This document shows positions 23,042 through 35,287 of a stretch of 64,000 bases of DNA, one piece after another. The notes under the pieces were generated by a model. It was not told the origin of the DNA. It saw only the letters and a program-made list of their open reading frames with translations, and made no database searches. The stretch is from assembly GCF_001425905.1 (NCBI RefSeq), contig NZ_LMDY01000001.1, forward strand, positions 645,481 to 709,480, read 5' to 3'. A program made the position numbers and the translations under genes. Position 1 is the first letter of the stretch. Each line of letters starts with the position of its first letter. This DNA is from Methylibium sp. Root1272. Lineage in GTDB: Bacteria > Pseudomonadota > Gammaproteobacteria > Burkholderiales > Burkholderiaceae_C.

Positions 23042-25546
23042 CTAGTTGAACTGATAGCTCGCATTCAGGAAGAAGAAGCGCCCGCGGTTGGTGTACAGCT
23101 CGGCGAAGCCGAGCTGGCTGTAGCGGCCGTCGGAGGCATTGGTGACGCTGAACGGCGGCATGCGGTCGAACAGGTTGCGGATGCCGAAGTCGAGGCGCAG
23201 GTTCTGCAGGCCGGTGAAGCCGGACACCCAGTCGACCTCGTGATGGGAGGCCACCTTGCGGGTTCCGGGTGCAGGGTCGGGCTCGTCGGTGTCGTAGAAG
23301 CCGCCGGTCGAGCGCAGCGCCAGGGTGTTGGCCCAGGTCGCCAGCTCCCAGGTCACGCTGAAGAGGTTGCGCCACTTCGGCGCGGCGTAGGTCTCCTTCA
23401 GGTCCTGCCAGGGCTGGCCGGGGCCGTCCTGCCGTTCCTGCTTCAGGTAGTAGGTCGTGTCGTTGCGCAGCGTGAAGCTGCCGGCGCCCGCGCTGCCGAG
23501 GCGCTGCTCCAACTGCAGGTCCAGCCCCTGCACGCGGGCCTTCGAGAAATTCTGCAGGTCGGTGTCGACGACGATGCGGCCCTGGGCATCCTGGGCGAAC
23601 TTGCCGGCTGCGATGGCCTGGTCGATCGTGGGCGTGTTGATCTGGTCGGCCACCTTGATCTGCCAGACGTCGAGCGAGGCATTGAAGCCGCCGTCGGGCG
23701 ACAGCACGAAGCCGAGGTTGTAGGTGCGGCCCTTCTCCGGCTGCAGCCGAGGGTTGGAGCCGTTGGCGAAGAAGCCCGACAGCGTGCAGCCGGCGGGCTG
23801 GCCGAAGGCGGCGCACAGCGTGTCGTTGCTGAAGTCGGCGGCGCCGCTCTCGCGCGCGCCGTAGAGCTGCTTCAGGCTCGGCATGCGAAAGCTCTCGCTG
23901 TACGAGACGCGGGTGCTGAAGGCCGGCGTGAACAGGTAGCGCGCCGCCACCTTCGGGCTGGTCTTGCTGGCGTTGGGGTAATGGTCGTAGCGCAGCGCCA
24001 CCTGGCCCTCGAGCTGCGGCGTCACCGGCACGTTGAGCTCGGTGAAGAAGGCGTAGGCCTTGCGCTCGGCATCGACGGCCGCCTGCTGGATGCTGCCGAC
24101 GATCTCTCCGGCCTGCGACAGCGCATCCGGCGTGTCGACGATCGACTCCTTCCAGACCGAGGTGCCGACCGCATAGGCCAGCGGGCCGGCCGGCATCTGC
24201 AGCAGTTCGCCGGTCAGCTTGCCGTTGGCGAACAGGATCTTCGACTCGCCCGCGCGACGCGGCCGCACCTTCAGCGATTCGACCAGCGCCGGGTCGTTGG
24301 TCAGCGAGGTGGCGTCGAGCTGGTCGACGCCGGCATAGGTGAAGTAGTTGCGGTCGTCGTTGACGACCCGGCTGCGGCCCTGGCCGACATCGACCTTCCA
24401 TTCGACCTCTCCGAGCGTGCCCTCGAGCCCGGTCGACAGCTGGAGCAGATTGGCCGTGCGCTGGGTCAGGCGCGGCCCGCCCTGCATGAAACGGCCGACG
24501 AAGAAGTCGCCGTTGCCGTCGAGGAAATAGTCGGGGGCGGGATGGCCGACGAAGGTGTCGCGCGAGCGCGAGGCCAGCACCTCGGCGAAGCCCTGGAGCC
24601 CCGGCGTCAGCTGCACGGTGCCGAGCAGCATGCCGCTGAGCCGCTCGGCGCCGTTGTAGGCGCTCAGCAGGCTGGCGTTGAAGTCGTAGCGGCACAGGCC
24701 GTCGGCGCCGATCTGCGCCGGCGGGCAGGGTCTCACATAGGCGCCGGGGATGGGGATGAAGTCGGCGTCGACGTAGTTGCCGGTGGGTGCGAAGACGCTG
24801 CGGCTGTCGGGCCCGCCGAAGCGCCGGAAATCTGCCGAGCTGGACATGTCGCGGTCGCTGCGCTGGATCGGGTCGCGCTTGAACAGGTCGAGGCCGGCGA
24901 ACACGTTGTAGCCATCGGCCGCCAGCGAGCCGAAGCCGGCCGCCAGGCCGGCCTTGCGCTCCTCGCCGTCGCCGCGGCTGGAAATGCCGTAGCCGGCGCG
25001 CAGCTCGAAGCCGGTGTAGCTCTTGCGAGTGATGAAGTTGACGACGCCGGCCACCGCGTCGGCGCCATAGATCGCCGAGCCGCCGTCCTTCAGGATCTCC
25101 ACGCGCTCGATCGCGGCGAGCGGGATGGAATTGACGTCGACCGCGGCACCGGCGCCCGAGGAGTCGTAGAGCGCATTGATGGGCAGCCGGCGGCCGTTCA
25201 GCAGCACCAGCACATTGGTCTCGGCCAGGCCGCGCATGAAGACGATGGCGGTGCCCGAGCCGACCGGCGTGCCCGAGGACAGCTCGCCGTCGTCGAAGAT
25301 GTCGAGCGACACGATCGACTTCATCAGTTCGTTGATCGTCGACGCGCCGGTCCGCTCGATGTCCTTGCGGGTCACCACCTGCACCGGCACCGGCCCCTCG
25401 ACCTGGCTGCGCTTGATGGCCGAGCCGGTCACCTCGACCCGCTCGAGCTTCTGCGCGTCCTGCGCCTGCGCGCCGGCGGCGAGCGACAGGAGCGCGCTGC
25501 CGACGAGCGCCGTGCAGCGTGCTGAAGGCGGGGTTCTCCGGGACAT
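23042..25546 (-). CDS. TonB-dependent outer-membrane receptor
   Basis: 22-stranded beta-barrel receptor, 834 residues, with a signal peptide (1-28, cleavage near AGAQAQ). The TonB-box/plug region runs from LERVEVTGSAIKRSQVEGP to the plug motif VNSIPLAAIERVEILKDGG and AIYGADAVAGVVNFITRK. The barrel ends FFFLNASYQFN, close to the usual aromatic C-terminal signature. The ligand is unknown; the form resembles receptors for oligosaccharides or peptides more than classic siderophore receptors. It starts 50 bp after the ABC ATPase gene and is followed by exbB-exbD-exbD-tonB, so receptor, motor and ABC importer lie in one run of genes. Confidence 0.93.
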   Translation of the reverse strand: MSRRTPPSARCTALVGSALLSLAAGAQAQDAQKLERVEVTGSAIKRSQVEGPVPVQVVTRKDIERTGASTINELMKSIVSLDIFDDGELSSGTPVGSGTAIVFMRGLAETNVLVLLNGRRLPINALYDSSGAGAAVDVNSIPLAAIERVEILKDGGSAIYGADAVAGVVNFITRKSYTGFELRAGYGISSRGDGEERKAGLAAGFGSLAADGYNVFAGLDLFKRDPIQRSDRDMSSSADFRRFGGPDSRSVFAPTGNYVDADFIPIPGAYVRPCPPAQIGADGLCRYDFNASLLSAYNGAERLSGMLLGTVQLTPGLQGFAEVLASRSRDTFVGHPAPDYFLDGNGDFFVGRFMQGGPRLTQRTANLLQLSTGLEGTLGEVEWKVDVGQGRSRVVNDDRNYFTYAGVDQLDATSLTNDPALVESLKVRPRRAGESKILFANGKLTGELLQMPAGPLAYAVGTSVWKESIVDTPDALSQAGEIVGSIQQAAVDAERKAYAFFTELNVPVTPQLEGQVALRYDHYPNASKTSPKVAARYLFTPAFSTRVSYSESFRMPSLKQLYGARESGAADFSNDTLCAAFGQPAGCTLSGFFANGSNPRLQPEKGRTYNLGFVLSPDGGFNASLDVWQIKVADQINTPTIDQAIAAGKFAQDAQGRIVVDTDLQNFSKARVQGLDLQLEQRLGSAGAGSFTLRNDTTYYLKQERQDGPGQPWQDLKETYAAPKWRNLFSVTWELATWANTLALRSTGGFYDTDEPDPAPGTRKVASHHEVDWVSGFTGLQNLRLDFGIRNLFDRMPPFSVTNASDGRYSQLGFAELYTNRGRFFFLNASYQFN

Positions 25547-25596
25547 CGGGGTTGCTCCTGCAAGTCAAAGTCAAAAAACTGGGGCGATTGGAACAT

Positions 25597-27516
25597 CTAG
25601 ACGGCGCGGGCCAGCCTCGGCACGGCCGCCAGCAGGCGGCGCGTGTAGGCACTGCGCGGCGCCTCGAGCACGCTGCCGACCGGGCCGGTTTCCTCGAAGC
25701 GTCCGCGGTGCATCACGACCACCTCGTCGGCGATGTACTCGACGACGCCGATGTTGTGCGTGATGAACAGGTAGGACACGCCGAGCTCGCGCTGCAGCTC
25801 GCGCAGCAGGTTGAGGATCTGCGCCTGCACCGACACGTCGAGCGCCGAGGTCGGCTCGTCGCACACCAGCAGGCGCGGCTCGACCGCCAGCGCGCGCGCG
25901 ATCGCGATGCGCTGTCGCTGGCCTCCCGAGAACTCGTGGGGCCAGCGCTCCAGCGCGTCGCGGCGCAGACCCACGCGCTCGACCAGCGTCTCGATGCGGG
26001 CGCGGCGCGCGGCGCGGTCGAGCTCGGGCCGCAGCGCGATCAGGCCCTCCTCCAGCGCCTCGAACACCCGCATGCGCGGGTCGAGCGACGCGAACGGATC
26101 CTGGAACACGATCTGGATCTCGCGGCGCGCCCGCCGCAGGGCTTCGCCGTGCAGCGAGAACAGGTCCTCGTCCCGCCACAGCGCACGGCCCTCGATGGCC
26201 GCCGTGCCGCGCAGCAACTGCAGCAAGGCCTTGCCGATCGTCGTCTTGCCGCAGCCCGACTCGCCCACCAGCGCCAGCGTGCGCCCGGCGTCGAGCTGGA
26301 ACGACACACCGTCGACTGCCGTCACGTGCGCACGGGCGCGCTGCAGCAGCCCGCCGCGCACCGGGAAACGCACCACGAGGTTCTGCACGTCGAGCAGCGG
26401 CGAGGGATCAACCGGCGCCGGTCGGGCCGCGGGCGCGACGGCCGCTGCCGAAGCCGGCGTCGCCCCGGGCGATGGCGCCCCGTCGGCATACAGCAGGCAG
26501 CGCACCTGATGGCCTGCCGCGGTCTCGATCAACGGCGGCTCGGTGCGGTGGCAGCGATCGAACACGCGGTCGCAGCGGTCGGCGAAGCGGCAGCCCTCGA
26601 AGCGCCGCCACAGCGGTGGCACGCTGCCGGCGATCGCAGCGAGCTCACCGCCGCGCTGGCTGGCGTCGGGCACGGCCCTCAGCAGCAGCCGGGCATAGGG
26701 ATGGCGCGGGTGGGCGAAGAAGTCCTTCGCGCTCGCCACCTCGACGATCTGGCCGGCGTACATCAGCGCCACCGTCTGCGCCATGCCGGCCACCACGCCG
26801 AGGTCGTGGGTGATCAGCATCAACCCCAGCCCGCGCTCACGCTGCAGCTCGCGCAGCAGGTCGAGGATCTGCTTCTGGATCGTGACGTCGAGCGCGGTGG
26901 TCGGCTCGTCGGCCACCAGGAACTCGGGCTCGGCGGCCAGCGCGATGGCGATCATCACGCGCTGCTTCTGCCCGCCGCTCAAGCGGAACGGGTAGTCGTC
27001 GATGCGCCGCTCGGGCTCGGGGATGCCCACGCGCTGCAGCCAGTCCAGCGCCTTGGCCCGCGCCGCCGCACCCCGCAGCGGCGTGTGGGCCTCGATCGCT
27101 TCGACGATCTGCGTGCCGATCTTCATCACCGGGTTCAGGCTGGTCGCCGGCTCCTGGAAGATCATGCCGATGCGCGCACCGCGCACCGCCCGCATGCGCG
27201 ACTCCGGCAGGTCCAGCAATTCCTCGCCGCCCAGCCGCACCGAGCCCGCGGTGACGCGGCCGTTCTCGGGCAGCAGCCGCATCAGGGCCAGCGCGGTCAT
27301 GCTCTTGCCGCAGCCGGACTCGCCGACCAGCGCGAAGGTCTCGCCGCGCGTGATGGCCAGGCTCAGGCCGTCGATCGCGCGCACCAGGCCGGCGTCGGCA
27401 TCGAGCGCGACGTGCAGCGCCTCGATGGCCAGGGTGTCGGAGGGAGCCACGCTCACTGGACGACCTTCGTGCTGCGCACTCCGGTATTCGCCCTTGGGGC
27501 GGCCCGGCGCGCTCAT
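25597..27516 (-). CDS. Peptide ABC transporter, fused double-ATPase (YejF/DppDF-like)
   Basis: Two oligopeptide-type ATPase domains in one 639-residue chain, as in YejF. Domain 1 has Walker [10 protein letters not shown] near residue 64, signature LSGGQKQRV and Walker [12 protein letters not shown], followed by the cysteine-rich oligo/dipeptide C-terminal region ([14 protein letters not shown]), which often holds an iron-sulfur cluster. Domain 2 has GESGCGKTT near 402, FSGGQRQRI and [11 protein letters not shown]. The ATG at 27516 overlaps the permease stop as ATGA. It powers the two permeases encoded upstream. All catalytic motifs are intact in both halves. Confidence 0.94.
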   Translation of the reverse strand: MSAPGRPKGEYRSAQHEGRPVSVAPSDTLAIEALHVALDADAGLVRAIDGLSLAITRGETFALVGESGCGKSMTALALMRLLPENGRVTAGSVRLGGEELLDLPESRMRAVRGARIGMIFQEPATSLNPVMKIGTQIVEAIEAHTPLRGAAARAKALDWLQRVGIPEPERRIDDYPFRLSGGQKQRVMIAIALAAEPEFLVADEPTTALDVTIQKQILDLLRELQRERGLGLMLITHDLGVVAGMAQTVALMYAGQIVEVASAKDFFAHPRHPYARLLLRAVPDASQRGGELAAIAGSVPPLWRRFEGCRFADRCDRVFDRCHRTEPPLIETAAGHQVRCLLYADGAPSPGATPASAAAVAPAARPAPVDPSPLLDVQNLVVRFPVRGGLLQRARAHVTAVDGVSFQLDAGRTLALVGESGCGKTTIGKALLQLLRGTAAIEGRALWRDEDLFSLHGEALRRARREIQIVFQDPFASLDPRMRVFEALEEGLIALRPELDRAARRARIETLVERVGLRRDALERWPHEFSGGQRQRIAIARALAVEPRLLVCDEPTSALDVSVQAQILNLLRELQRELGVSYLFITHNIGVVEYIADEVVVMHRGRFEETGPVGSVLEAPRSAYTRRLLAAVPRLARAV

Positions 27517-28955
27517 GGCACCGCCTTGCCGGCGGCCGGCAGCACGCGGGCGCGGAAGCTGCGCGAGCGCGGGTCGAAGGCGTCGCGCACGCCGTCGGCG
27601 AACAGGTTGGCCGCCAGCACCAGCGTCACCATGAAACCGAAGGCCGCGGCGAACGACCACCACACCACCGGGTCGCGGCTCATCTCGCTGCGCGCCAGGT
27701 TGATCATGCCGCCGTAGCTGTTCATCGACGGGTCGACGCCGACGCCCACATAACTGAGCACCGCCTCGTAGAGGATCAGCGCCGAGAACTCCAGCACCGT
27801 GGTGATCAGCACCAGGTGCATCACGTTGGGCAGGATGTGGCGCGCCATGATGCGCAGCGGCCCGACGCCGAAGGCGGTGGCCGCCTGCACGTACTCGAGC
27901 TCGCGGACCTTCAGCGTCTCGGCGCGCAGCAGCCGGCACAGCGAGGCCCAGCCGGTCAGGCCCAGCACCAGGCAGAGCAGCAGCAGCCGCACGTCGGCGC
28001 GCTCGGCGCCGGTCTCGAACAGCTCCGGGTGCTGGTCGATGAAGGACTGCACCATCAGCACGCAGGCGGCGATCAGCAGCACGTTGGGCACCGACGACAG
28101 CGTGGTGTAGACGTACTGGATCAGGTCGTCGACCCAGCCGCGGAAGTAGCCGGCGACCACGCCGAACACGATGGCCAGCGGCAGCGTGGCGATCGTCGCC
28201 AGCGTGCCGATCACGAAGGCGGTGCGCACGCTTTTCAGCGCCTGCAGCAGCACGTCGTTGCCGGTGCGGTCGGTGCCGAGCACGTGGTAATGGCCCATCA
28301 GCGCGATCACCGGACCGGCCAGCAGCGCCATCGCCGCCAGCGTGAGCCACGCCGCGCGCAGCGGCAGGTCGGTCTCGTTGCGCAGCAGGCCGCGCAGCGA
28401 CTGCGCGAAGGAGTGCTGGTTGGCCCGCGCCCGCGCGCCGGCCAGCGCGGCGCCGATCGCCAGCGCGACCGCGACGCCCGCCGCCAGCCCGGCGAGTGCG
28501 CGCCGCGTCACGTCGGCGGCCCATTGCGTGGCCGGGTCCGCGAGGTGGGCGCCGGCATGCTGCAGCCGGGGGTAGCCGCGCTCGGTGCTGCCGCCCACCT
28601 GCAGGCTCTGCTTCGCGAAACCCTGCCAGGCCAGCGGGCGCGAGTAGGTGGCCTCGCGCATCTCGAACTGGCGCGCCAGTAGCGCGTCGAGCACCGATTC
28701 CGCGCGCGGGCTGTAGGCCTGCACCTGCCCCTCGCCGGCCGGCAGGGCGCGGCGGAAGTGCAGCGAATCGAGCAGCGCGACCGTTCCGAAGGCCAGCAGC
28801 ACCAGCGCGGAGCACAGCGCCGGTGCCTCGCGGAAGGCCTTGCGCCAGGGACGCCGCGCCTCCGGGTTGCGCGCCACCCGCCACGCGTACAGCGCGCCGC
28901 CCAGCAGCAGGAGCAGCATCACCGCGTCGGTCCAGAGGAAGACGAGTCGGGGCAT
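27513..28955 (-). CDS. Peptide ABC transporter permease (YejE/DppC-like, long N-terminus)
   Basis: Inner-membrane permease, 480 residues. The C-terminal half is the BPD_transp_1 domain with the coupling motif EYVQAATAFGVGPLRIMARHILPN near residue 350. The N-terminal 230 residues are unusual: two membrane segments bracket a hydrophilic region (about 65-150) predicted to lie in the periplasm, then a third pair precedes the core. DppC proteins are about 300 residues and YejE about 340, so this is clearly extended. The gene starts 13 bp after the partner permease and overlaps the ATPase gene by 4 bp. Confidence 0.9.
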   Translation of the reverse strand: MPRLVFLWTDAVMLLLLLGGALYAWRVARNPEARRPWRKAFREAPALCSALVLLAFGTVALLDSLHFRRALPAGEGQVQAYSPRAESVLDALLARQFEMREATYSRPLAWQGFAKQSLQVGGSTERGYPRLQHAGAHLADPATQWAADVTRRALAGLAAGVAVALAIGAALAGARARANQHSFAQSLRGLLRNETDLPLRAAWLTLAAMALLAGPVIALMGHYHVLGTDRTGNDVLLQALKSVRTAFVIGTLATIATLPLAIVFGVVAGYFRGWVDDLIQYVYTTLSSVPNVLLIAACVLMVQSFIDQHPELFETGAERADVRLLLLCLVLGLTGWASLCRLLRAETLKVRELEYVQAATAFGVGPLRIMARHILPNVMHLVLITTVLEFSALILYEAVLSYVGVGVDPSMNSYGGMINLARSEMSRDPVVWWSFAAAFGFMVTLVLAANLFADGVRDAFDPRSRSFRARVLPAAGKAVP

Positions 28956-28968
28956 GCGCGTCGCTCCG

Positions 28969-29952
28969 TCAGCCCAGCCGCACCCGGGGGTCGGCCCAGG
29001 TGTAGAGGATGTCGATCAGCACATAGGACGCGATGTAGAGCACCGAGCCGACGAACACCATGCTGCGCACGATCGCGAAGTCCTGGCCGCTGATGGCGTC
29101 GATCACGTAGGCGCCCAGGCCCGGGATGTCGAAGAAGCGCTCGAACACCAGGCTGCCGAGGAAGACGTAGGGCAGGTAGGCGCCGGCGCTGGTCATGATG
29201 GGCAGCAGCGCATTGCGCAGCACGTGGCGCAGCAGCACCACGTGCTCGGCCAGGCCCTTGGCCTTGGCGGTGCGCACGTAGTCCTTGTTGAGTTCCTCGA
29301 GGAACATCGCGCGGTAGAGCCGCGCCTCGCTGCCCAGCCGCGACAGCAGCGACAGGAACACCGGCAGCACCAGGAAGCGCCAGGCGTCCCAGCCCGGCGA
29401 GTAGCCCGAGATCGGCACCAGCCGGAACACCCGCGAGAACAGGTACTGGCCGACGATGATGTAGAACAGGCTGGAGATCGACAGCATCACCACGCACAGC
29501 ACGACGCCCCAGAAGTCGAGCCGCGAGTGGCGGAAGAACACCAGCAGCAGCGCGAACAGCGTGCTCACGATCACCTGCAGGATGAACAGCGGCAGTGCGA
29601 GCTGCAGGCTCGCCGCCATGCGGCTCTGGATCTGCGTGCCGATGTCGCCGGCCGACTCGGCGTCGGCGCGGCCGAAGTCGAGCGCGAACAGGCTGACCGA
29701 GCGCTCCCAGAAGATGGTGTTCGTGGCCTGCCGGGTGCCGGTTTCCGCGCCGTTCCAGTACAGCGGCTTGTCGTAGCCGCGCTCGGCCTTCCACTTGTCG
29801 ACCTGCTCGGCGGTGACGCGCTTGCCGCCGATGTTGAGCCGCGCCATGTCGTCCGGCGTGTTGACGCTGAAGAACAGGAAGAAGGTGAACAGGTTGACGC
29901 CGAGCAGGACCAGCAGGCCATAACCCAGTCGGCGCAGCGCGTAGGCGGTCAT
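28969..29952 (-). CDS. Peptide ABC transporter permease (YejB/DppB-like)
   Basis: Inner-membrane permease of 327 residues. It opens MTAYALRRLGYGLLVLLGVN, the typical DppB/YejB start, has a periplasmic loop (about residues 35-100), and a BPD_transp_1 core with the coupling helix region DYVRTAKAKGLAEHVVLLRH near residue 220 and the LVFERFFDIPGLG block. I choose the ATG at 29952, which overlaps the binding-protein stop as ATGA; the reading frame is open much further upstream but inside the binding-protein gene. It pairs with the long permease encoded next. Confidence 0.93.
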   Translation of the reverse strand: MTAYALRRLGYGLLVLLGVNLFTFFLFFSVNTPDDMARLNIGGKRVTAEQVDKWKAERGYDKPLYWNGAETGTRQATNTIFWERSVSLFALDFGRADAESAGDIGTQIQSRMAASLQLALPLFILQVIVSTLFALLLVFFRHSRLDFWGVVLCVVMLSISSLFYIIVGQYLFSRVFRLVPISGYSPGWDAWRFLVLPVFLSLLSRLGSEARLYRAMFLEELNKDYVRTAKAKGLAEHVVLLRHVLRNALLPIMTSAGAYLPYVFLGSLVFERFFDIPGLGAYVIDAISGQDFAIVRSMVFVGSVLYIASYVLIDILYTWADPRVRLG

Positions 29953-32213
29953 GCTCCAGCGCCCTCCCCGGCGGCCCTGCGTCCGCGCGCGGTGCTGCGC
30001 TCGCGGGCCAGGAACACCCGGCGCGCCAGCCACGCCACGGCGAGCGCGGCCAGCGCCATCAGCACCAGCGGCCACCACTGCGGCCGGTTCCACTCGGCCT
30101 GCTTCGCGACGCGCAGCGCCGGGTCGACCCGGTAGTAGCGCGCCATGTCGCGCACCATCACGCCGGGCTTGCCGTTGTGCACCCAGGGCTGGAAGGCGCT
30201 GGCCGAGTACGGGAAGAAGCCGAAGGTCCAGGGCGCGTCCTCGCGCAGCAGGGCCACCATCTCGTCGATCAGCTGCTGCTTCTGCGGCCCGTCGTCGAGC
30301 AGGCGCAGGCGCTCGTAGCGCCGGTCGTACTCGGCGTTGGCGTAGTTGGCGGCGTTCTCGCCGTCGTTGCCGGCCTTGGCGTTCGGGCCGTAGAGCAGGA
30401 ACAGGAAGTTCTCGGCGTCGGGGTAGTCGGCCAGCCAGCCCCACCAGAACACCTGCTGCTTCCCCTTGCGCATCTTGTCCTGGAACTGGTTGTAGTCGGT
30501 CGCGCGGATCTCCAGCGTGACGCCGAGCTTCGCGAACTGCTTGACCATCCAGTCCATCTCGGCCTTGAGCTCGGGCGTCGGGATGCGCTGGTAGTCGTAG
30601 TTCAGCACCAGCGGGCGGCCGCTCTTCGCGTCGCGGCCGCCCGGGTAGCCGGCCTCGGCGATCAGGCGCTCGGCCTCGGCGAGCGGTCGCCGCCGGATCT
30701 CGCCGTTCACCTGCACATGCGTGACCGGGTTGAAGCCGGCCGGCGTGCCGTGGCGCGAACCGAACATGCCGGCCGGCAGCGGGCCGTGGGCCGGCTCGCC
30801 GCCCTTGTTCGGGAACACGCGCACGTACTCCTCCCAGTCGATCGCGATCGACAGCGCCTGCCGCAGCTTGCGGTTCTTCGCCTGCTGATCCGGCGTGTCG
30901 CCCTTGCCGATCACCGGATCGAGCCAGTTGAAGCCGACATACCAGTTCGACACGTCGACCGCGCGCGGAAAGCGAAAGCCGCGCTCGGCGAACAGCCGCC
31001 GCGTCGCCTCGGAGTCGTCGGCATCGGCATAGAACTCGATGCCCCATTCGGGCCGCTCGATCTCGGGCACGTCGGAATAGCCCTGGATGAACTTCGACTT
31101 GATCGGCACCTTCTCCTTCTCGGCTCGGAACACCAGGCGGTCGACGAAGGGCATGCGCTTGCCGCAGTCGGCCAGCAGTTCGGGCGCATCGTCCGGCGCG
31201 CCGTCGCAGGGGTAGAGATCGTCCTGCCGGTAGTTCGGGTTGCGTTCCAGCACGTGGCGGCGGTCCTGCTCGTAGACCGTGGCCATGTAGGGGCCGGTGC
31301 CGACCGGCCAGGTCTCCAGGCTCATGCCCTGGCTCGCCATGCCGGGCTGGGCGTAGAAGGCATCGGCCTCCCAGGGGATGGGGGCCAGGAAGGTCATCGC
31401 CATCCAGTACGGCCACTGCGGGTACTTGCCGAGGATGCGGATGCGCAGCAGGTGCGGGTCCGGCGCCTCGGCCCCGACCAGCGGGAACTTGCGCAGGTCG
31501 AGGAAGGGCTTGTCGAGCGCCGATGCGGGCAGGCCGGCGAGCAGCTTGCGGTCGGCCTCGTGCAGCAGCGCGCCGTAGTCCTTGAGCCCGAGCACGTAGG
31601 CCGAGAACACCGAGAACACCGGCGCCTGCACCCGCGTGCTGGCGTGGCGCTTGATGGCGTAGACGAAGTCCTCGGCCACCAGCTCGCGCGTGCCCTGCTG
31701 CTCGAAGTCCAGCGGCGAATGGCGGTCGCCGAGCTCGGCGCGGGTCAGCGCGTGATCGGTGTGGTATCGGTAGCGGCCCTGCCCATCCTTCGCGAAGGCC
31801 GGGTGCGGCGCGTAGCGCACGCCGGGCTTGAGCGGCACCTCGTAGACGCTCAGCGCGACCTGCTCGCCCGGCGCGTCGTCGGGCAGCGGCCGGCCGGCCT
31901 TGTCGAAGTATTTCGGGGCGACGATGGCTGCCGCGACCTTGGGCACCAGTTGGTAGGGTCGCTTCAGGTAGTGGTAGCCGTAGAGCGGCTCGTAGACCTG
32001 GTAGGTGATCTTGGTCTCGTCGTTCGAGTACGACGCGGTCGGGTCCAGGTGGCGTGGCGACTTCTCCTGGAAGCCGGTGAACAGCGTGTTGGTGGCCGCC
32101 TCGCCGGCCGGCAGCGGGCTGTTGTTGCAGCCGGCGACGAGGGCCACGCCGCACAGCAGCAGCGCCAGTCGCCTGGACAGCGCGGGGAGGAAGCGACTCG
32201 ACGTCGGCGACAC
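29949..32213 (-). CDS. Peptide-type ABC substrate-binding lipoprotein with C-terminal membrane segment
   Basis: SBP_bac_5-type binding protein, 754 residues from a GTG start. Residues 8-29 form a lipoprotein signal (LLCGVALVAGC, lipobox Cys29), so the protein should be lipid-anchored. Family features include DPTASYSNDETKITYQVYEPL near the mature N-terminus and PVGTGPYMATVYEQDRRHVL mid-protein. It is about 200 residues longer than DppA/OppA. Residues 713-735 (starting WWPLVLMALAALAVAW) form a clear membrane helix followed by a short basic tail, unusual for a binding protein. Its stop overlaps the first permease start. A start further upstream lacks an ATG and would run into the carboxypeptidase gene. 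Confidence 0.88.
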   Translation of the reverse strand: MSPTSSRFLPALSRRLALLLCGVALVAGCNNSPLPAGEAATNTLFTGFQEKSPRHLDPTASYSNDETKITYQVYEPLYGYHYLKRPYQLVPKVAAAIVAPKYFDKAGRPLPDDAPGEQVALSVYEVPLKPGVRYAPHPAFAKDGQGRYRYHTDHALTRAELGDRHSPLDFEQQGTRELVAEDFVYAIKRHASTRVQAPVFSVFSAYVLGLKDYGALLHEADRKLLAGLPASALDKPFLDLRKFPLVGAEAPDPHLLRIRILGKYPQWPYWMAMTFLAPIPWEADAFYAQPGMASQGMSLETWPVGTGPYMATVYEQDRRHVLERNPNYRQDDLYPCDGAPDDAPELLADCGKRMPFVDRLVFRAEKEKVPIKSKFIQGYSDVPEIERPEWGIEFYADADDSEATRRLFAERGFRFPRAVDVSNWYVGFNWLDPVIGKGDTPDQQAKNRKLRQALSIAIDWEEYVRVFPNKGGEPAHGPLPAGMFGSRHGTPAGFNPVTHVQVNGEIRRRPLAEAERLIAEAGYPGGRDAKSGRPLVLNYDYQRIPTPELKAEMDWMVKQFAKLGVTLEIRATDYNQFQDKMRKGKQQVFWWGWLADYPDAENFLFLLYGPNAKAGNDGENAANYANAEYDRRYERLRLLDDGPQKQQLIDEMVALLREDAPWTFGFFPYSASAFQPWVHNGKPGVMVRDMARYYRVDPALRVAKQAEWNRPQWWPLVLMALAALAVAWLARRVFLARERSTARGRRAAGEGAGA

Positions 32214-32281
32214 GGTGGGCGGCGGATCAGGCTCGGAGCGGAGGCGGCAGGCCCGATGGTAGCGAGCCGCTCGTCCGGCGC

Positions 32282-33252
32282 TCAGGCCCAGCCGATCATC
32301 GCGTCGCGCCCTTCGACGACCAGCGTGGCCCGGCGCCCGACCGGCAGGCAGACCTTGGTCGGCACGTGGCCGAACGGCAGCCCGGTCAGGATCGGTGTGC
32401 GCGTCGTGCCGCGCAGGTGCTCGACGGCGCTCCTGAGCGTGTAGCCGCGGTCCAGCGGCGACTTGCGGTAGTCGGTGAAGCCGCCCAGCACCACCGCCTT
32501 CTGCGCATCCAGCACGCCGGCCTGCTGCAGTTGCAGCAGACTGCGCTCGATGCGGTAGGGATGCTCGTTCACGTCTTCGAGGAACAGGATGCCGCCCTTG
32601 ATGCGCGGCCAGTGCGGCGTGCCCAGCAGCGACAGCAGCACGCACAGGTTGCCACCCCACAGCGTGCCGCGCGCCTGCAGGCCGTCGAAGCCGGCCTCGG
32701 TGCGGAAACCGATGGCCTCGAGTTCGCCGCGCATCGCCTCGGCGAAGCAGGCCTCGGTGATGTCGTCGACACCGCCCTGCTCCGGCGTGCGGCCGAAGTC
32801 GTCGCAGGCCAGCGGTCCGGCCCAGGTGGGCCGTTGCGTGTGGGCCAGCACCGCGAGCTGGAAGGCGGTCTGGTCGCTGTAGCCGACCCAGCGCTTGCCG
32901 GCGTCGATGGACTGCGCGATCAGCGGGTAGTCGATGCGGTCGAGCAGGCGCGTGAGGCCGTAGCCGCCGCGCGAGGCCAGCGCGATGTCGCGGCCGTCGC
33001 GCGCCACGCGGTGCAGCGCCGCGAGGCGCGTTTCGTCATTGCCGGCGAAGCGCTGCGAGCGGGCGCGCGCCGAGTCGTCGACGTGGGCGTCGAATCCGAG
33101 CCGGCGCAGGTGGCGCTGCGCGCGGGTCAGCGCCGCGCCCTGGCTCACCACGCCCGAGGGCGAGTGGATCGTCAGGCTGCGTGCCGGGGCGTCGTGGTCG
33201 TGGTCATGGTCGTGGTGGTGACCATCGTGGTCGTGCGAGTGGGTGGGCTGCA

Positions 33253-33253
<1 letters not shown>
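32282..33253 (-). CDS. L,D-carboxypeptidase (LdcA, peptidase S66) with His-rich N-terminus
   Basis: Cytoplasmic enzyme family that removes the terminal D-Ala from murein tetrapeptides during wall recycling, 323 residues. The nucleophile elbow is GYSDQT, with Glu in FLEDVNEHPYR and His in GLPFGHVPTK, matching the Ser-Glu-His triad of the family. Residues 5-21 contain nine His and six Asp, a tract normally absent from LdcA and suggestive of metal binding. The start ATG overlaps the tadA stop as TGATG; a TTG one codon upstream is less likely. It precedes the peptide importer by 68 bp, consistent with murein-peptide handling. Confidence 0.88.
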
Positions 33254-34132
<879 letters not shown>

Positions 34133-34174
34133 GCGCCGCTCCTTTTGCGTCTCTGCCGTGGCCCGGATCGCCGT

Positions 34175-35158
<984 letters not shown>

Positions 35159-35287
35159 CGGGTCTCCTTGCACGATGAGCTGGGTGGCCGGCACACCTGA
35201 GGCCGGCCCGAACCGCATTGTGCTGCGGGCGGCAGCGCCACGGCGCTGCACCTGCGCACGCAGCTCGCAAGCGCGAGATTCAGCGCG

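Noticed and set aside
23240..25525. A 761-codon plus-strand open frame opposite the TonB-dependent receptor
   Set aside because: The receptor has a signal peptide, plug and barrel C-terminus; the antisense product is a repetitive His/Arg/Ala/Val-rich chain.
33181..33245. Alternating GTGGTC-type repeat as a possible satellite or regulatory repeat
   Set aside because: It is the coding sequence of the His/Asp-rich N-terminus of the L,D-carboxypeptidase.
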